From UBA668 sp052034175 (lineage in GTDB: Bacteria; Actinomycetota; Acidimicrobiia; Acidimicrobiales; Ilumatobacteraceae), in the NCBI GenBank assembly GCA_052034175.1, contig JBPOIX010000090.1, positions 1 through 15,172 on the forward strand: a DNA stretch of 15,172 nucleotides, in the 5' to 3' direction. Positions within the stretch are counted from its first letter, which is position 1. The number at the start of each line of letters is the position of its first letter. The notes under the pieces were generated by a model that saw nothing but the letters and a program-made list of their open reading frames with translations, ran no database searches and was not told where the DNA came from. Below, one piece after another: positions 6,624-13,727 of the stretch. The position numbers and the translations under genes are program-made.

Positions 6624-8981
6624 GTGGAGCGGCGCGCGCTGCGAGTGCACGGGGTTGTGCAGGGGGTCGGGTTCCGGCCGTTCGTGCATCGCCTGGCGAC
6701 GGCGCTGGGCGTGGCCGGGTTCGTGGGCAACGACGCCGCAGGTGTGTTCGTGGAGGCGGAGGCCGAGCCCGCCACACTCGACGAGTTCGTTCGCCGCCTG
6801 CGTGCGGACGCACCGCGGCTGGCGGTGGTGACTGGTGTGGAGGCGAGTGCCGAACCACTTCCGCCGTGTGGCACCGCCGGGTTCACGATCGTGCCGTCGC
6901 ACCACGACACGTCGGCGCGCACGTCGCTGCCACCCGATGTCGCCACCTGCCCCGCGTGCCTGGCGGAGGTGTTCGCCCCCGCGGACCGTCGCTACCGCTA
7001 CCCGTTCGCCAACTGCACCGAGTGCGGCCCTCGCCTGACGATCATCCGCGACCTGCCCTACGACCGCCCGACCACCACGATGGCCGGGTTCGCGATGTGT
7101 GCGGAGTGCCGCAGGGAGTACGACGACCCGTCCGATCGCCGCTATCACGCCCAGCCGATCGCCTGCCCGACGTGCGGCCCGCAGCTGACCTACCACCCCG
7201 GCGCGGATGGCGACGCGGTGCACGGAACCGACGCGTGCCTGGCCGCGTTCCACACGGCCATCGCCGCGGGCGCGGTGGTAGCGGTGAAGGGCGTGGGCGG
7301 CTACCACCTCGCGTGCGATGCCACGAACGACGCCGCGGTCGGCCGCCTGCGGGAACGCAAGGGCCGGGCGGACAAGCCGTTCGCGTTGATGCTTCCGTCG
7401 CTGGCCGCGGCCCGCGAGGTGGCCGAGGTGAGCGACCTGGAGGCCGACGCGTTGGACTCCGCGGCGGCGCCGATCGTGCTGCTGCGCCGTGGTCGCGGTG
7501 CGACCGGAACCGCCGAGCGCACCGTCTCCGAGGGGGTGGCTCCTGGCAGCCCGTTGCTGGGCGTGATGCTTCCCTACTCGCCGCTCCACCATCTGCTGTT
7601 CGCCGCGGCGCCCGGTGAAGCGGCTGCGGGCGGGATGGCGCCGCGCGCGCTGGTGCTGACCTCGGCCAACGTGTCCGACGAGCCGCTGTGCTTCACCGAG
7701 ACGGAGGAGGCCCTCGCCCGCCTCTGGCGCCTGGCCGACGTCGTGCTCACCCACGACCGCCCGATCGAGGTGCCGGTGGACGACTCCGTCGTGCGCGTCG
7801 TGGACGGCATGGTGCAGCCCGTGCGCCGCGCCCGCGGCTACGCGCCGATGCCAGTGGCGTTGCCCGTGGAGGTGGCGCCGGTGCTGGCGGTGGGGGGCGA
7901 GCTGAAGAACACGTTCTGTGTGGCCGCCGGCCGTACCGCGTGGGTGGGCCCGCACGTGGGCGACATGGAGAACCTGGCCACACTGCACGCCTTCGAGCGC
8001 GGCGTGGCGAACACGACTCGCATGTACCGGGTGCAGCCCGAGGTGGTGGCCGCGGACGCCCACCCCGGCTACCGGACCCGCCGCTGGGCGGTGGCGCAGG
8101 GGCCCGTGCACGAGGTGCAGCATCACCACGCGCACGTGGCCGCGCTGATGGCCGAGCATGGGGTGACGGAGATGCTCGGCGTGGTGTTCGACGGCACCGG
8201 TTTCGGCCGGGCGGCGGACGGCACGGCCGAGCTGTGGGGCGGGGAGGTGCTGCGCGCCACCTTCGCCGGGTTCGAGCGCGTGGCCCACCTGGGCCCGCTG
8301 CCTCTGCCGGGTGGCGACGAAGGGGTGCGCAACCCGTGCCGTCTGGCGCTGGCCGCGCTGGCCGCGTTGGGCCTGGACGACAGCGGCCTGCCGTGCACCG
8401 CGGCGTGCAGCGCGGTGGAGGCCACCGTCGTTCGCCGCCAGGTGGAGCGGGGCGTGGGGTGCACCCCCTGCACGAGCATGGGCCGGCTGTTCGACATCGT
8501 CGCCTCGATCCTCGGTGTGCGTCACCGGATCACCTACGAGGGGCAGGCGGCGATCGAGCTGGAAGCGCTGGCCGAGACCGCCCTCGCGGAAGGGTCGCCA
8601 CCGGGCCCGCCACCGGGCCTGCCACCGACACTGCCCTTGACGCTGCCCCTCGGGGCCGATGGTGTGCTGGACAGTGGCGCGCTGCTGGCCGCGGTCACCC
8701 GGGCCGTTCGTGCAGGGGTGCCGGCGGCCGAGGTGGCGTTGGCCTTCCATCGTGCGGTGGCGGATGCGGTGGCGGCGGTCGCGGCGCGGCACGGCGGCGG
8801 CCTGCCCGTCGGCCTCACCGGGGGCGTCTTCCAGAATGCGCTCCTCACCGGCCTCGCGCGCCGGGCGCTCGAAGGCGCGGGCCACAGGGTGCTCACCCAC
8901 CGGGTGGTGCCGGCGAACGACGGCGGGCTGTCGTTGGGGCAAGCTGTGATCGCCGGGTTCGCCCGGCAGGAGAGGAGCTGA
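6624..8981 (+). CDS. hypF: Carbamoyltransferase HypF, [NiFe] hydrogenase maturation
   Basis: HypF (785 residues) uses carbamoyl phosphate and ATP to carbamoylate the C-terminal Cys of HypE, the first step in making the cyanide ligands of the [NiFe] site. All modules are visible. The acylphosphatase domain (about 4-92) has VVQGVGFRPFV with Arg18 and Asn36. The double zinc finger has CxxC pairs at 109/112, 131/134, 159/162 and 181/184, with the canonical 18-24-18 spacing. The YrdC-like domain begins near KGVGGYHLACDATND (222-236). The Kae1-like domain has HHHAH (500-504) and VFDGTGFG (521-528). The GTG start sits 6 bases after a TACCGT hexamer; the longer open frame upstream is antisense to the acyl-CoA dehydrogenase. 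A Pro/Gly/Leu repeat insertion at about 658-676 is unusual but in frame. It is first gene of the hypFCDE operon. Confidence 0.97.
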   Translation: MERRALRVHGVVQGVGFRPFVHRLATALGVAGFVGNDAAGVFVEAEAEPATLDEFVRRLRADAPRLAVVTGVEASAEPLPPCGTAGFTIVPSHHDTSARTSLPPDVATCPACLAEVFAPADRRYRYPFANCTECGPRLTIIRDLPYDRPTTTMAGFAMCAECRREYDDPSDRRYHAQPIACPTCGPQLTYHPGADGDAVHGTDACLAAFHTAIAAGAVVAVKGVGGYHLACDATNDAAVGRLRERKGRADKPFALMLPSLAAAREVAEVSDLEADALDSAAAPIVLLRRGRGATGTAERTVSEGVAPGSPLLGVMLPYSPLHHLLFAAAPGEAAAGGMAPRALVLTSANVSDEPLCFTETEEALARLWRLADVVLTHDRPIEVPVDDSVVRVVDGMVQPVRRARGYAPMPVALPVEVAPVLAVGGELKNTFCVAAGRTAWVGPHVGDMENLATLHAFERGVANTTRMYRVQPEVVAADAHPGYRTRRWAVAQGPVHEVQHHHAHVAALMAEHGVTEMLGVVFDGTGFGRAADGTAELWGGEVLRATFAGFERVAHLGPLPLPGGDEGVRNPCRLALAALAALGLDDSGLPCTAACSAVEATVVRRQVERGVGCTPCTSMGRLFDIVASILGVRHRITYEGQAAIELEALAETALAEGSPPGPPPGLPPTLPLTLPLGADGVLDSGALLAAVTRAVRAGVPAAEVALAFHRAVADAVAAVAARHGGGLPVGLTGGVFQNALLTGLARRALEGAGHRVLTHRVVPANDGGLSLGQAVIAGFARQERS
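8595..8630 (+). repeat. 12-base tandem repeat inside hypF coding a Pro/Gly/Leu linker
   Basis: Three units of a 12-base repeat (core GCCACCGGGC, the third unit diverged) encode SPPGPPPGLPPT. They sit inside the C-terminal Kae1-like half of HypF. The repeat looks like a young in-frame expansion in a surface loop. Confidence 0.7.
8972..8977 (+). promoter_or_regulatory. Ribosome binding site GAGGAG for hypC
   Basis: GAGGAG lies 6 bases before the GTG start of hypC and within the last codons of hypF. It fixes the hypC start and allows independent reinitiation. Confidence 0.65.
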
Positions 8982-8983
8982 CC

Positions 8984-9217
8984 GTGTGCCTCGGCGTGCC
9001 CGGCAAGGTGCTGACCATTCGTGACGACCGTGGCACCGCGATGGCGACGGTGGACTTCGGTGGCGCGACGCGCGAGGTGTGCCTCGTGTACACACCCGAG
9101 GCGGAGGTGGGCGAGTACGTGGTGGTGCACGCCGGCTTCGCCATCCAGGTGCTCGACGAGGCCGCCGCGCTGGAGAGCCTGCGCCTGTTCGCCGAGATGG
9201 ACGGGCAGGCCCCGTGA
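8984..9217 (+). CDS. hypC: Hydrogenase maturation chaperone HypC
   Basis: The protein is 77 residues, beginning MCLGVPGKVLTI from a GTG start. The N-terminal Met-Cys is the hallmark of HypC/HupF: Cys2 is exposed and holds the Fe(CN)2CO unit in the HypCD complex, and later contacts the hydrogenase large-subunit precursor. The rest follows the family, with EVCLVYTPEAEVGEYVVVHA and the GFAIQVLDEAAA tail, and the length is typical. The start lies 2 bases after the hypF stop, with GAGGAG upstream. The last bases overlap the hypD start (GTGA), which implies translational coupling with its functional partner. Confidence 0.97.
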   Translation: MCLGVPGKVLTIRDDRGTAMATVDFGGATREVCLVYTPEAEVGEYVVVHAGFAIQVLDEAAALESLRLFAEMDGQAP

Positions 9218-10302
9218 AGTGGTTGGACGAGTTCGCCGACCCGGCCGCGGCGAAGGCCCTCCTGGCGGACATCGCGGCCACGGTCACCCGGCCGTGGGCG
9301 GTGATGGAGGTGTGCGGAGGGCAGACCCACAGCATCATCCGCAACGGCATCGACCAGCTGCTGCCTGCCGAGGTGGAGCTGATCCACGGCCCCGGCTGCC
9401 CCGTCTGCGTCACGCCGTTGGCGATGATCGACCGAGCGCTCGCACTGGCTGGCCGCCCGGAGGTGACGCTCTGCTCGTTCGGCGACATGCTGCGCGTTCC
9501 CGGCAGCGAGGGCGACCTGTTCGCGGCGAAGGCCGCCGGCGGCGACGTGCGGGTGATGTACTCGCCGCTCGACGCGGTGCGCCTGGCGGAGGAGCAGCCC
9601 GATCGTGAGGTCGTGTGGTTCGGGGTCGGCTTCGAGACCACCGCGCCCGCCAACGCGATGGCCGTCCACCTTGCCCGCGAGCGTGGCCTGCGCAACTTCT
9701 CGATGCTCGTCAGCCATGTGCTCGTGCCGCCGGCGATCGACGCCGTCATGCCGTCCGGCCGCATCCACGGCTTCCTCGCCGCCGGCCATGTGTGCACGGT
9801 GATGGGCACGGCCCAGTACGAGCCGCTGGCGGCGCGGCACCGTGTCCCCATCGTGGTCACCGGCTTCGAACCGTTGGACGTGTTGGACGGCATCCGCCGC
9901 TGCGTGCGCCAGCTGGAGGCCGGCCGCGCCGAGGTGGAGAACGCCTACCCGCGCGCCGTGCGCGCCGACGGAAACCCGGCGGCGCGGGCGATGCTGGCCG
10001 ACGTGTTCGAGGTGTGCGACCGGCAGTGGCGCGGCATCGGGATGATCCCCGCCAGTGGCTGGCGGTTGCGGCCGGCGTACGCCGCGTTCGACGCTGAACT
10101 GCGCTTCGATGTCGGCACGATCGACCCGAGCGAGCCGGCACGCTGCCGCGCCGGTGAAGTGCTGCAGGGGCTGTTGAAGCCGGACCACTGCGAGTGCTTC
10201 GGCACGGAGTGCACGCCGCGCACGCCCCTGGGCGCGCCGATGGTTTCCGCCGAGGGCGCGTGCGCGGCCTACTTCCAATACCGGCGGGTGGGCAATGGCT
10301 GA
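9214..10302 (+). CDS. hypD: Hydrogenase maturation iron-sulfur protein HypD
   Basis: HypD (362 residues) is the scaffold on which Fe(CN)2CO is assembled together with HypC; it carries a [4Fe-4S] cluster and redox-active thiols. Visible motifs are CGGQTH (34-39), GPGCPVC (59-65, Cys62 and Cys65), GFETTAPANA in the middle, and the C-terminal cluster-binding cysteines 326, 328, 333 and 350 in HCECFGTEC and EGACAAYF. All expected cysteines are present. The GTG start at 9214 gives MKWLDEF and overlaps the hypC TGA by 4 bases. Its own stop overlaps the hypE start by 8 bases. The family length is about 360-380, so the protein is full length. Confidence 0.97.
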   Translation: MKWLDEFADPAAAKALLADIAATVTRPWAVMEVCGGQTHSIIRNGIDQLLPAEVELIHGPGCPVCVTPLAMIDRALALAGRPEVTLCSFGDMLRVPGSEGDLFAAKAAGGDVRVMYSPLDAVRLAEEQPDREVVWFGVGFETTAPANAMAVHLARERGLRNFSMLVSHVLVPPAIDAVMPSGRIHGFLAAGHVCTVMGTAQYEPLAARHRVPIVVTGFEPLDVLDGIRRCVRQLEAGRAEVENAYPRAVRADGNPAARAMLADVFEVCDRQWRGIGMIPASGWRLRPAYAAFDAELRFDVGTIDPSEPARCRAGEVLQGLLKPDHCECFGTECTPRTPLGAPMVSAEGACAAYFQYRRVGNG

Positions 10303-11380
10303 GCCGCACACCTCCGCCTCGGCCGACGACGTGCTGGCCTGGACGTGCCCAGTGCCCGCGGCGCACGACATGGTGGTGATGGGGCACGGTGGGGGTGGCG
10401 TGCTGAGCGCCGAGTTGGTGGAGCGCATCTTCCTGCCGGCGTTCGGCCCGGCCGCGCTGGAGGGCGCCGGCCTCACCGACGCCGCGGTGCTGCCGCTGCC
10501 GCAGGGTGGACGGTTGGCGTTCAGCACCGACACCTATGTGGTGCAACCGTTGGAGTTCCCCGGCGGCAGCATCGGCGAGCTCGCGGTGCACGGCACGGTG
10601 AACGACCTGGCGATGGTGGGCGCGATGCCAGTGGCGCTCTCCACCGCGTTCGTGTTGGAGGAAGGGCTGGCGTTGGCCACGCTGGCGCGCATCGCCCACG
10701 CCCTCGGCAGGGCCGCGCACGCCGCGGGAGTGCCGCTGGCCACGGGCGACACGAAGGTGGTGGAACGCGGCCGCGGCGACGGGCTGTACGTGAACACCGC
10801 TGGCATCGGCGTGGTGGCGGAAGGGGTGGACGTCGGCCCGCACCGTGCACGGCCGGGCGATGCGGTGGTGCTCAGCGGCCCGGTCGGCGAACACGGCATC
10901 GCCGTGCTCAGCCGGCGCGAGGGCCTGGAGTTCGGCACCGAGCTGCGCAGCGACACCGCGGCGTTGCACCGGCTGGTGGCGGCGATGCTGGCCGCCGGCG
11001 GCCAGGGTGTGCACGTGCTCCGCGACCCCACCCGCGGTGGCCTGGCCGCCAGCCTGTGCGAGCTGGCCGCCAGCGGTGGCGTGGGTGTGGAGTTCGAGGA
11101 GCGCGCCGTGCCGGGTCCCGACGCCGTGCGCGCCGCGTGTGGCTTCCTCGGGCTGGACCCGTTGCATGTGGCGAACGAGGGCAAGCTGGTGGCGTTCGTC
11201 GCGCCCGAGCAGGTGGACGCCGTGGTGGCGGCCATGCGAGCCATCCCTGAGGGAGCGGGTGCCACCGTGATCGGCCGGCTCACCGAGGAGCATCCGGGTT
11301 TGGTGGTGGCGCGCACCGCGCTCGGCGCGCAGCGGGTGGTGGACCGTCCGCTGGGCGAGCAGCTACCGCGCATCTGCTAG
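10295..11380 (+). CDS. hypE: Hydrogenase maturation protein HypE (carbamoyl dehydratase)
   Basis: HypE (361 residues) is an ATP-dependent PurM/AIR-synthase-like enzyme. It dehydrates the thiocarboxamide on its own C-terminal Cys to a thiocyanate and hands cyanide to the HypCD complex. The N-terminus has MGHGGGGVLSAELVE (29-43); FSTDTYVV (76-83), GTVNDLAMVGA (100-110) and GDTKVV (151-156) are the nucleotide-binding segments; RDPTRGGLA follows near residue 248. The protein ends exactly in PRIC, so the essential acceptor Cys361 is intact. The ATG lies inside the end of hypD. hypE is the last gene of the operon here. It faces the GH3 gene across 59 bases in which I see no strong terminator. Confidence 0.97.
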   Translation: MAEPHTSASADDVLAWTCPVPAAHDMVVMGHGGGGVLSAELVERIFLPAFGPAALEGAGLTDAAVLPLPQGGRLAFSTDTYVVQPLEFPGGSIGELAVHGTVNDLAMVGAMPVALSTAFVLEEGLALATLARIAHALGRAAHAAGVPLATGDTKVVERGRGDGLYVNTAGIGVVAEGVDVGPHRARPGDAVVLSGPVGEHGIAVLSRREGLEFGTELRSDTAALHRLVAAMLAAGGQGVHVLRDPTRGGLAASLCELAASGGVGVEFEERAVPGPDAVRAACGFLGLDPLHVANEGKLVAFVAPEQVDAVVAAMRAIPEGAGATVIGRLTEEHPGLVVARTALGAQRVVDRPLGEQLPRIC

Positions 11381-11415
11381 CAGCAGCCGGCGAGCGCCCG
11401 GTCGGCTGGCGCCGT

Positions 11416-11452
11416 CGTCAGGCCATCGCGAGGCCGCCGTCAGGCCATCGCG
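11416..11452. repeat. Tandem duplication spanning the stop codon of the GH3 lipoprotein gene
   Basis: CGTCAGGCCATCGCG occurs at 11416-11430 and 11438-11452, a 22-base period. With one mismatch the match extends further on the left side (minus-strand downstream). The inner copy contains the gene's TGA and the outer copy repeats the same Met-Ala-stop coding in the 3' untranslated region. Confidence 0.75.
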
Positions 11453-12675
11453 GTGCAGGGGCGGCCGTGGGCGGCCAGTTCGCGAGCGACGCGGACGGCG
11501 GAGGCCGTGAGCTGCTCCTCGTCGAGGTCGCCGTCGTCGACCGCGGCTTCGATGGCGTCGATGACGGCGCCGGCCTGGCCGGTGTCGGTGAACAGCACGA
11601 CGTCCACCCCGGCTGCCAGCGAGGCGACGGCCGCGTCGGTGAGCGACATCCCGACACCGCCCATCCCGAGGGCGTCGGTCATCACCAGTGCGTCGCCCCA
11701 GCCGAGTTCGCCGCGCAACAGGGTGATGGCCGCGGCGCTGCGTGACGCGGGCACGCCGTCGGTGAGGCCGGGCACGTCCAGGTGGCCGACCATGACGGCG
11801 GCTCCGGAGCCCGCCAGCTCGCGGTACGGCACGAGGTCCCACGCCAGCAGCTCGGCGAGCGGTGGGGTGAGGCCGAGGCCGTCGTGGGTGTCGGTGCTGG
11901 CGCTGCCGTGGCCGGGGTAGTGCTTCAGCGTGGGCAGCAGGCCGGCGGTCTGCCAGGCGCGCACCTCGGTGGCCCCGAGCGCAGCCACGGTGGCGGCGTC
12001 GCCGGTGAACAGGCGGCCCTGGCCGAGTGGGTCGGCGCTGCCGTCCGCGGGGCGCACATCCACCACCGGCCCGAGGATCACATCCACACCCGCGTCGCGC
12101 AGGACGGCGGCGTGCGCAGCGATGGTGGCGGTGATGGTCTCGGTCGGCTGGGCGGAGAGGGCCTCTTGGGACGGGAGCGTGCCGAGCGCGGCGAGGCGTT
12201 GGATCTCGCCGCCCTCCTCGTCGGTGGCCACGAGCACGCCGTTGGGGCTGGCGGAATCCAGCTCGCCGAGGTGGGCGGCGAGGTCGGCGGCGAACGCGCT
12301 GTCGGGCTTCATCAGGATGACGCCGCCCACGCCTAGGTCGCCGACCACCTGTTGCGCGGTGGCCCAGTCGGCGGCGTACACGGAGGGCCACACGAGCAGA
12401 GCGATGCGCGACCGCAACGACCAGGTGGACAGGCACTCCGTGAGTGCCGCACTGTCCATGGCCGGGCCCGTGGTGGTGGGGGTGGGCACTGGGGCGGTGG
12501 GTGCGGAGGAGGTGGTGGTTGCCGCGGGGGCCACGGTCGGGGGCAGCGAACCCAAGGGAACCGGGCCCGCGCTGGCACCGCTGGCGCCGCCCTCGCCGCC
12601 GCACGCGGCTATGGCCGTGAGCGTGGCTGTGAGAAGGAACGCGGCCGTCGGCGCGCTCCGGCGACGGTGGCTCAT
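11440..12675 (-). CDS. GH3 beta-N-acetylhexosaminidase-like lipoprotein (NagZ-like)
   Basis: The protein has 411 residues. A basic N-terminus and hydrophobic stretch end in the lipobox TAIAAC (lipid-modified Cys25), so it should be an exported lipoprotein. Residues about 30-72 are a Pro/Thr/Ala linker. The glycoside hydrolase family 3 N-terminal barrel follows, with DEEGG (152-156; family usually DQEGGRVQR), the NagZ signature KHYPGHG-SAST-DTH (251-264) including the Asp/His acid-base dyad, and VMTDALGMG (331-339) with nucleophile Asp334. The catalytic residues look intact. The expected activity is release of N-acetylglucosamine from peptidoglycan fragments or glycosides outside the membrane. 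The start overlaps the upstream zinc-ribbon gene's stop as ATGA, so it is the second gene of a coupled pair. The Glu157 in place of the usual Arg after EGG may change substrate preference. Confidence 0.93.
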   Translation of the reverse strand: MSHRRRSAPTAAFLLTATLTAIAACGGEGGASGASAGPVPLGSLPPTVAPAATTTSSAPTAPVPTPTTTGPAMDSAALTECLSTWSLRSRIALLVWPSVYAADWATAQQVVGDLGVGGVILMKPDSAFAADLAAHLGELDSASPNGVLVATDEEGGEIQRLAALGTLPSQEALSAQPTETITATIAAHAAVLRDAGVDVILGPVVDVRPADGSADPLGQGRLFTGDAATVAALGATEVRAWQTAGLLPTLKHYPGHGSASTDTHDGLGLTPPLAELLAWDLVPYRELAGSGAAVMVGHLDVPGLTDGVPASRSAAAITLLRGELGWGDALVMTDALGMGGVGMSLTDAAVASLAAGVDVVLFTDTGQAGAVIDAIEAAVDDGDLDEEQLTASAVRVARELAAHGRPCTAMA

Positions 12676-13646
12676 GCGAGTGGTTGGAAGGTTCGGCCGA
12701 AGCAGGCGTCCGGGCCGAGGCCGTGGTCGGTGCACCACTGGGTGGCGGCGTCCTTGGTGGGGAACGAGATGGGGATGATCGTCAGGTACCAACCCGTCAT
12801 CGGGCCGCCCTGGTGTTGGAACTGGTAGCGGCCGGCGTCCACCAGGATCGCGTTGTGCGCGGCGCGCAGGGCCTCGTGGTCGGCCAGGATCTCCTCCGGC
12901 CCGTACGTGACGCCGTCGATCTCCAGGCCCACCTTCTTGGCGCTCAGCTGGGGCACGAACGTGTTCTGCAACCCATCGGCAGTGGCCTGGTCGGCGCTGA
13001 GGTGGGCGGCCAGTGCGGCGGTGGCCGCGGCCTCCGGGGAGAGCGTGGTCGGTGCGGCGGTGGGTGCGGGGGCAGGTTCGGTTGGCGCGGGCTGGGAGTT
13101 GCCCGGGGCGTCGCCGTCCGCGGTGGTGTCGCCGGGCGCGACGCCGTCGCCGTCGCTGCCGGCCGCTGTGGTGGTGCTGGTGGCGGTTGCGCCGGGCGCC
13201 GCGCCGGTGGCGGCGTCGTCGCCCCGGGTGACCAGCAGGAACACGCCGGCGGCGATTGCGGCCACCGCCAAGAGCCCGAGCACCACCATCGTGCCGGCGC
13301 GCCGCGAGCCTGGTGGGTCGAGCATTGGTTCGGTGGCGGACACGGGGGCGAGCGTGGTGGCAGGGGCCAGGATGGTCGGGGGCGCGGCCTGCGGGTTGGG
13401 TGCAGGCGGAGGTGGGGCCGCAGGTGGCACGGGCGGGGGAGGCGGTGCTGGTGCAGTTGGCGGTGCGGGTGGCGTGGGCGGTGCGGGTGGCGTGGGCGGT
13501 ACGGGTGCGGTTGGCGGTGGGCCGGTGACGAGTGCGCCGAGGTCGACGGGCTCGGGGGTGGCGAGGGGTACCACGCGCGCGCCGCAGGAGCCGCAGAACA
13601 CGGCATCGACCTCCAGTGGCGTGCCACATGTCCCGCAGAACTTCAT
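12672..13646 (-). CDS. Zinc-ribbon, single-pass membrane protein with Pro-rich linker and C-terminal SPOR-like domain
   Basis: The protein has 324 residues from ATG 13646. The N-terminal zinc ribbon has CGTC (4-7) and CGSC (18-21). Residues about 42-90 are almost all Pro/Ala/Thr. A transmembrane helix spans about 117-139 and is followed by Arg-Gly-Asp-Asp, so the zinc ribbon should be cytoplasmic and the rest outside. Residues 140-203 are a low-complexity Ala/Thr/Pro/Asp linker. Residues 204-324 form a folded domain ending with GWYLTIIPISFPTKDAATQW and a two-Cys tail (305, 315), which looks SPOR-like; that match is inference. Such a layout would allow sensing or scaffolding across the membrane. 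It overlaps the GH3 lipoprotein start by ATGA, suggesting joint action in envelope or peptidoglycan metabolism. TACGAT lies 6 bases before the ATG, and there is no Shine-Dalgarno. Confidence 0.88.
   Translation of the reverse strand: MKFCGTCGTPLEVDAVFCGSCGARVVPLATPEPVDLGALVTGPPPTAPVPPTPPAPPTPPAPPTAPAPPPPPVPPAAPPPPAPNPQAAPPTILAPATTLAPVSATEPMLDPPGSRRAGTMVVLGLLAVAAIAAGVFLLVTRGDDAATGAAPGATATSTTTAAGSDGDGVAPGDTTADGDAPGNSQPAPTEPAPAPTAAPTTLSPEAAATAALAAHLSADQATADGLQNTFVPQLSAKKVGLEIDGVTYGPEEILADHEALRAAHNAILVDAGRYQFQHQGGPMTGWYLTIIPISFPTKDAATQWCTDHGLGPDACFGRTFQPLA
13459..13494. repeat. Perfect 18-base tandem repeat coding the Pro-rich linker
   Basis: GGCGGTGCGGGTGGCGTG is repeated twice head to tail (13459-13476 and 13477-13494), followed by a diverged partial copy. 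On the minus strand it encodes repeats of Pro-Pro-(Thr/Ala)-Pro-Pro type in the zinc-ribbon protein. It is a likely site of length variation. Confidence 0.8.
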
Positions 13647-13652
13647 CGGCGC

Positions 13653-13658
13653 ATCGTA
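13653..13658 (-). promoter_or_regulatory. Candidate -10 element (TACGAT) for the zinc-ribbon/GH3 pair, leaderless type
   Basis: On the minus strand TACGAT ends 6 bases before the ATG at 13646. No Shine-Dalgarno is present. Transcription would start at the start codon. Confidence 0.5.
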
Positions 13659-13714
13659 GGTCGTGCGGGTGCACCCTTCCCCCGCGGCAGCCGACGAGGA
13701 GGAAGGTGGCGACG

Positions 13715-13720
13715 TACGAT
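13715..13720 (+). promoter_or_regulatory. Candidate -10 element (TACGAT) for the flavoprotein gene, leaderless type
   Basis: TACGAT ends 7 bases before the GTG at 13728. The same hexamer stands before the divergent zinc-ribbon gene. The GAGGAGGAAGG at 13696-13706 is too far (about 21 bases) to serve this GTG. Confidence 0.5.
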
Positions 13721-13727
13721 CGGCCGG

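Noticed and set aside
6566..6946. Upstream extension of the acyl-CoA dehydrogenase frame to 544 codons
   Set aside because: The extension is antisense to the HypF acylphosphatase domain and has no homology-like sequence. MAMNVKPIATLDE is a natural family start.
5280..9893. Very long (about 1,500-codon) open frame on the minus strand
   Set aside because: It is antisense to hypF, hypC and hypD and out of frame with the acyl-CoA dehydrogenase. Its product is Arg/His/Pro/Gly-rich low-complexity sequence, typical of shadow frames in high-GC DNA.
11385..11407. Hairpin AGCCG/CGGCT after hypE as a terminator
   Set aside because: Five pairs with a GC-rich loop and no T tract; such short matches are expected by chance at this GC content.
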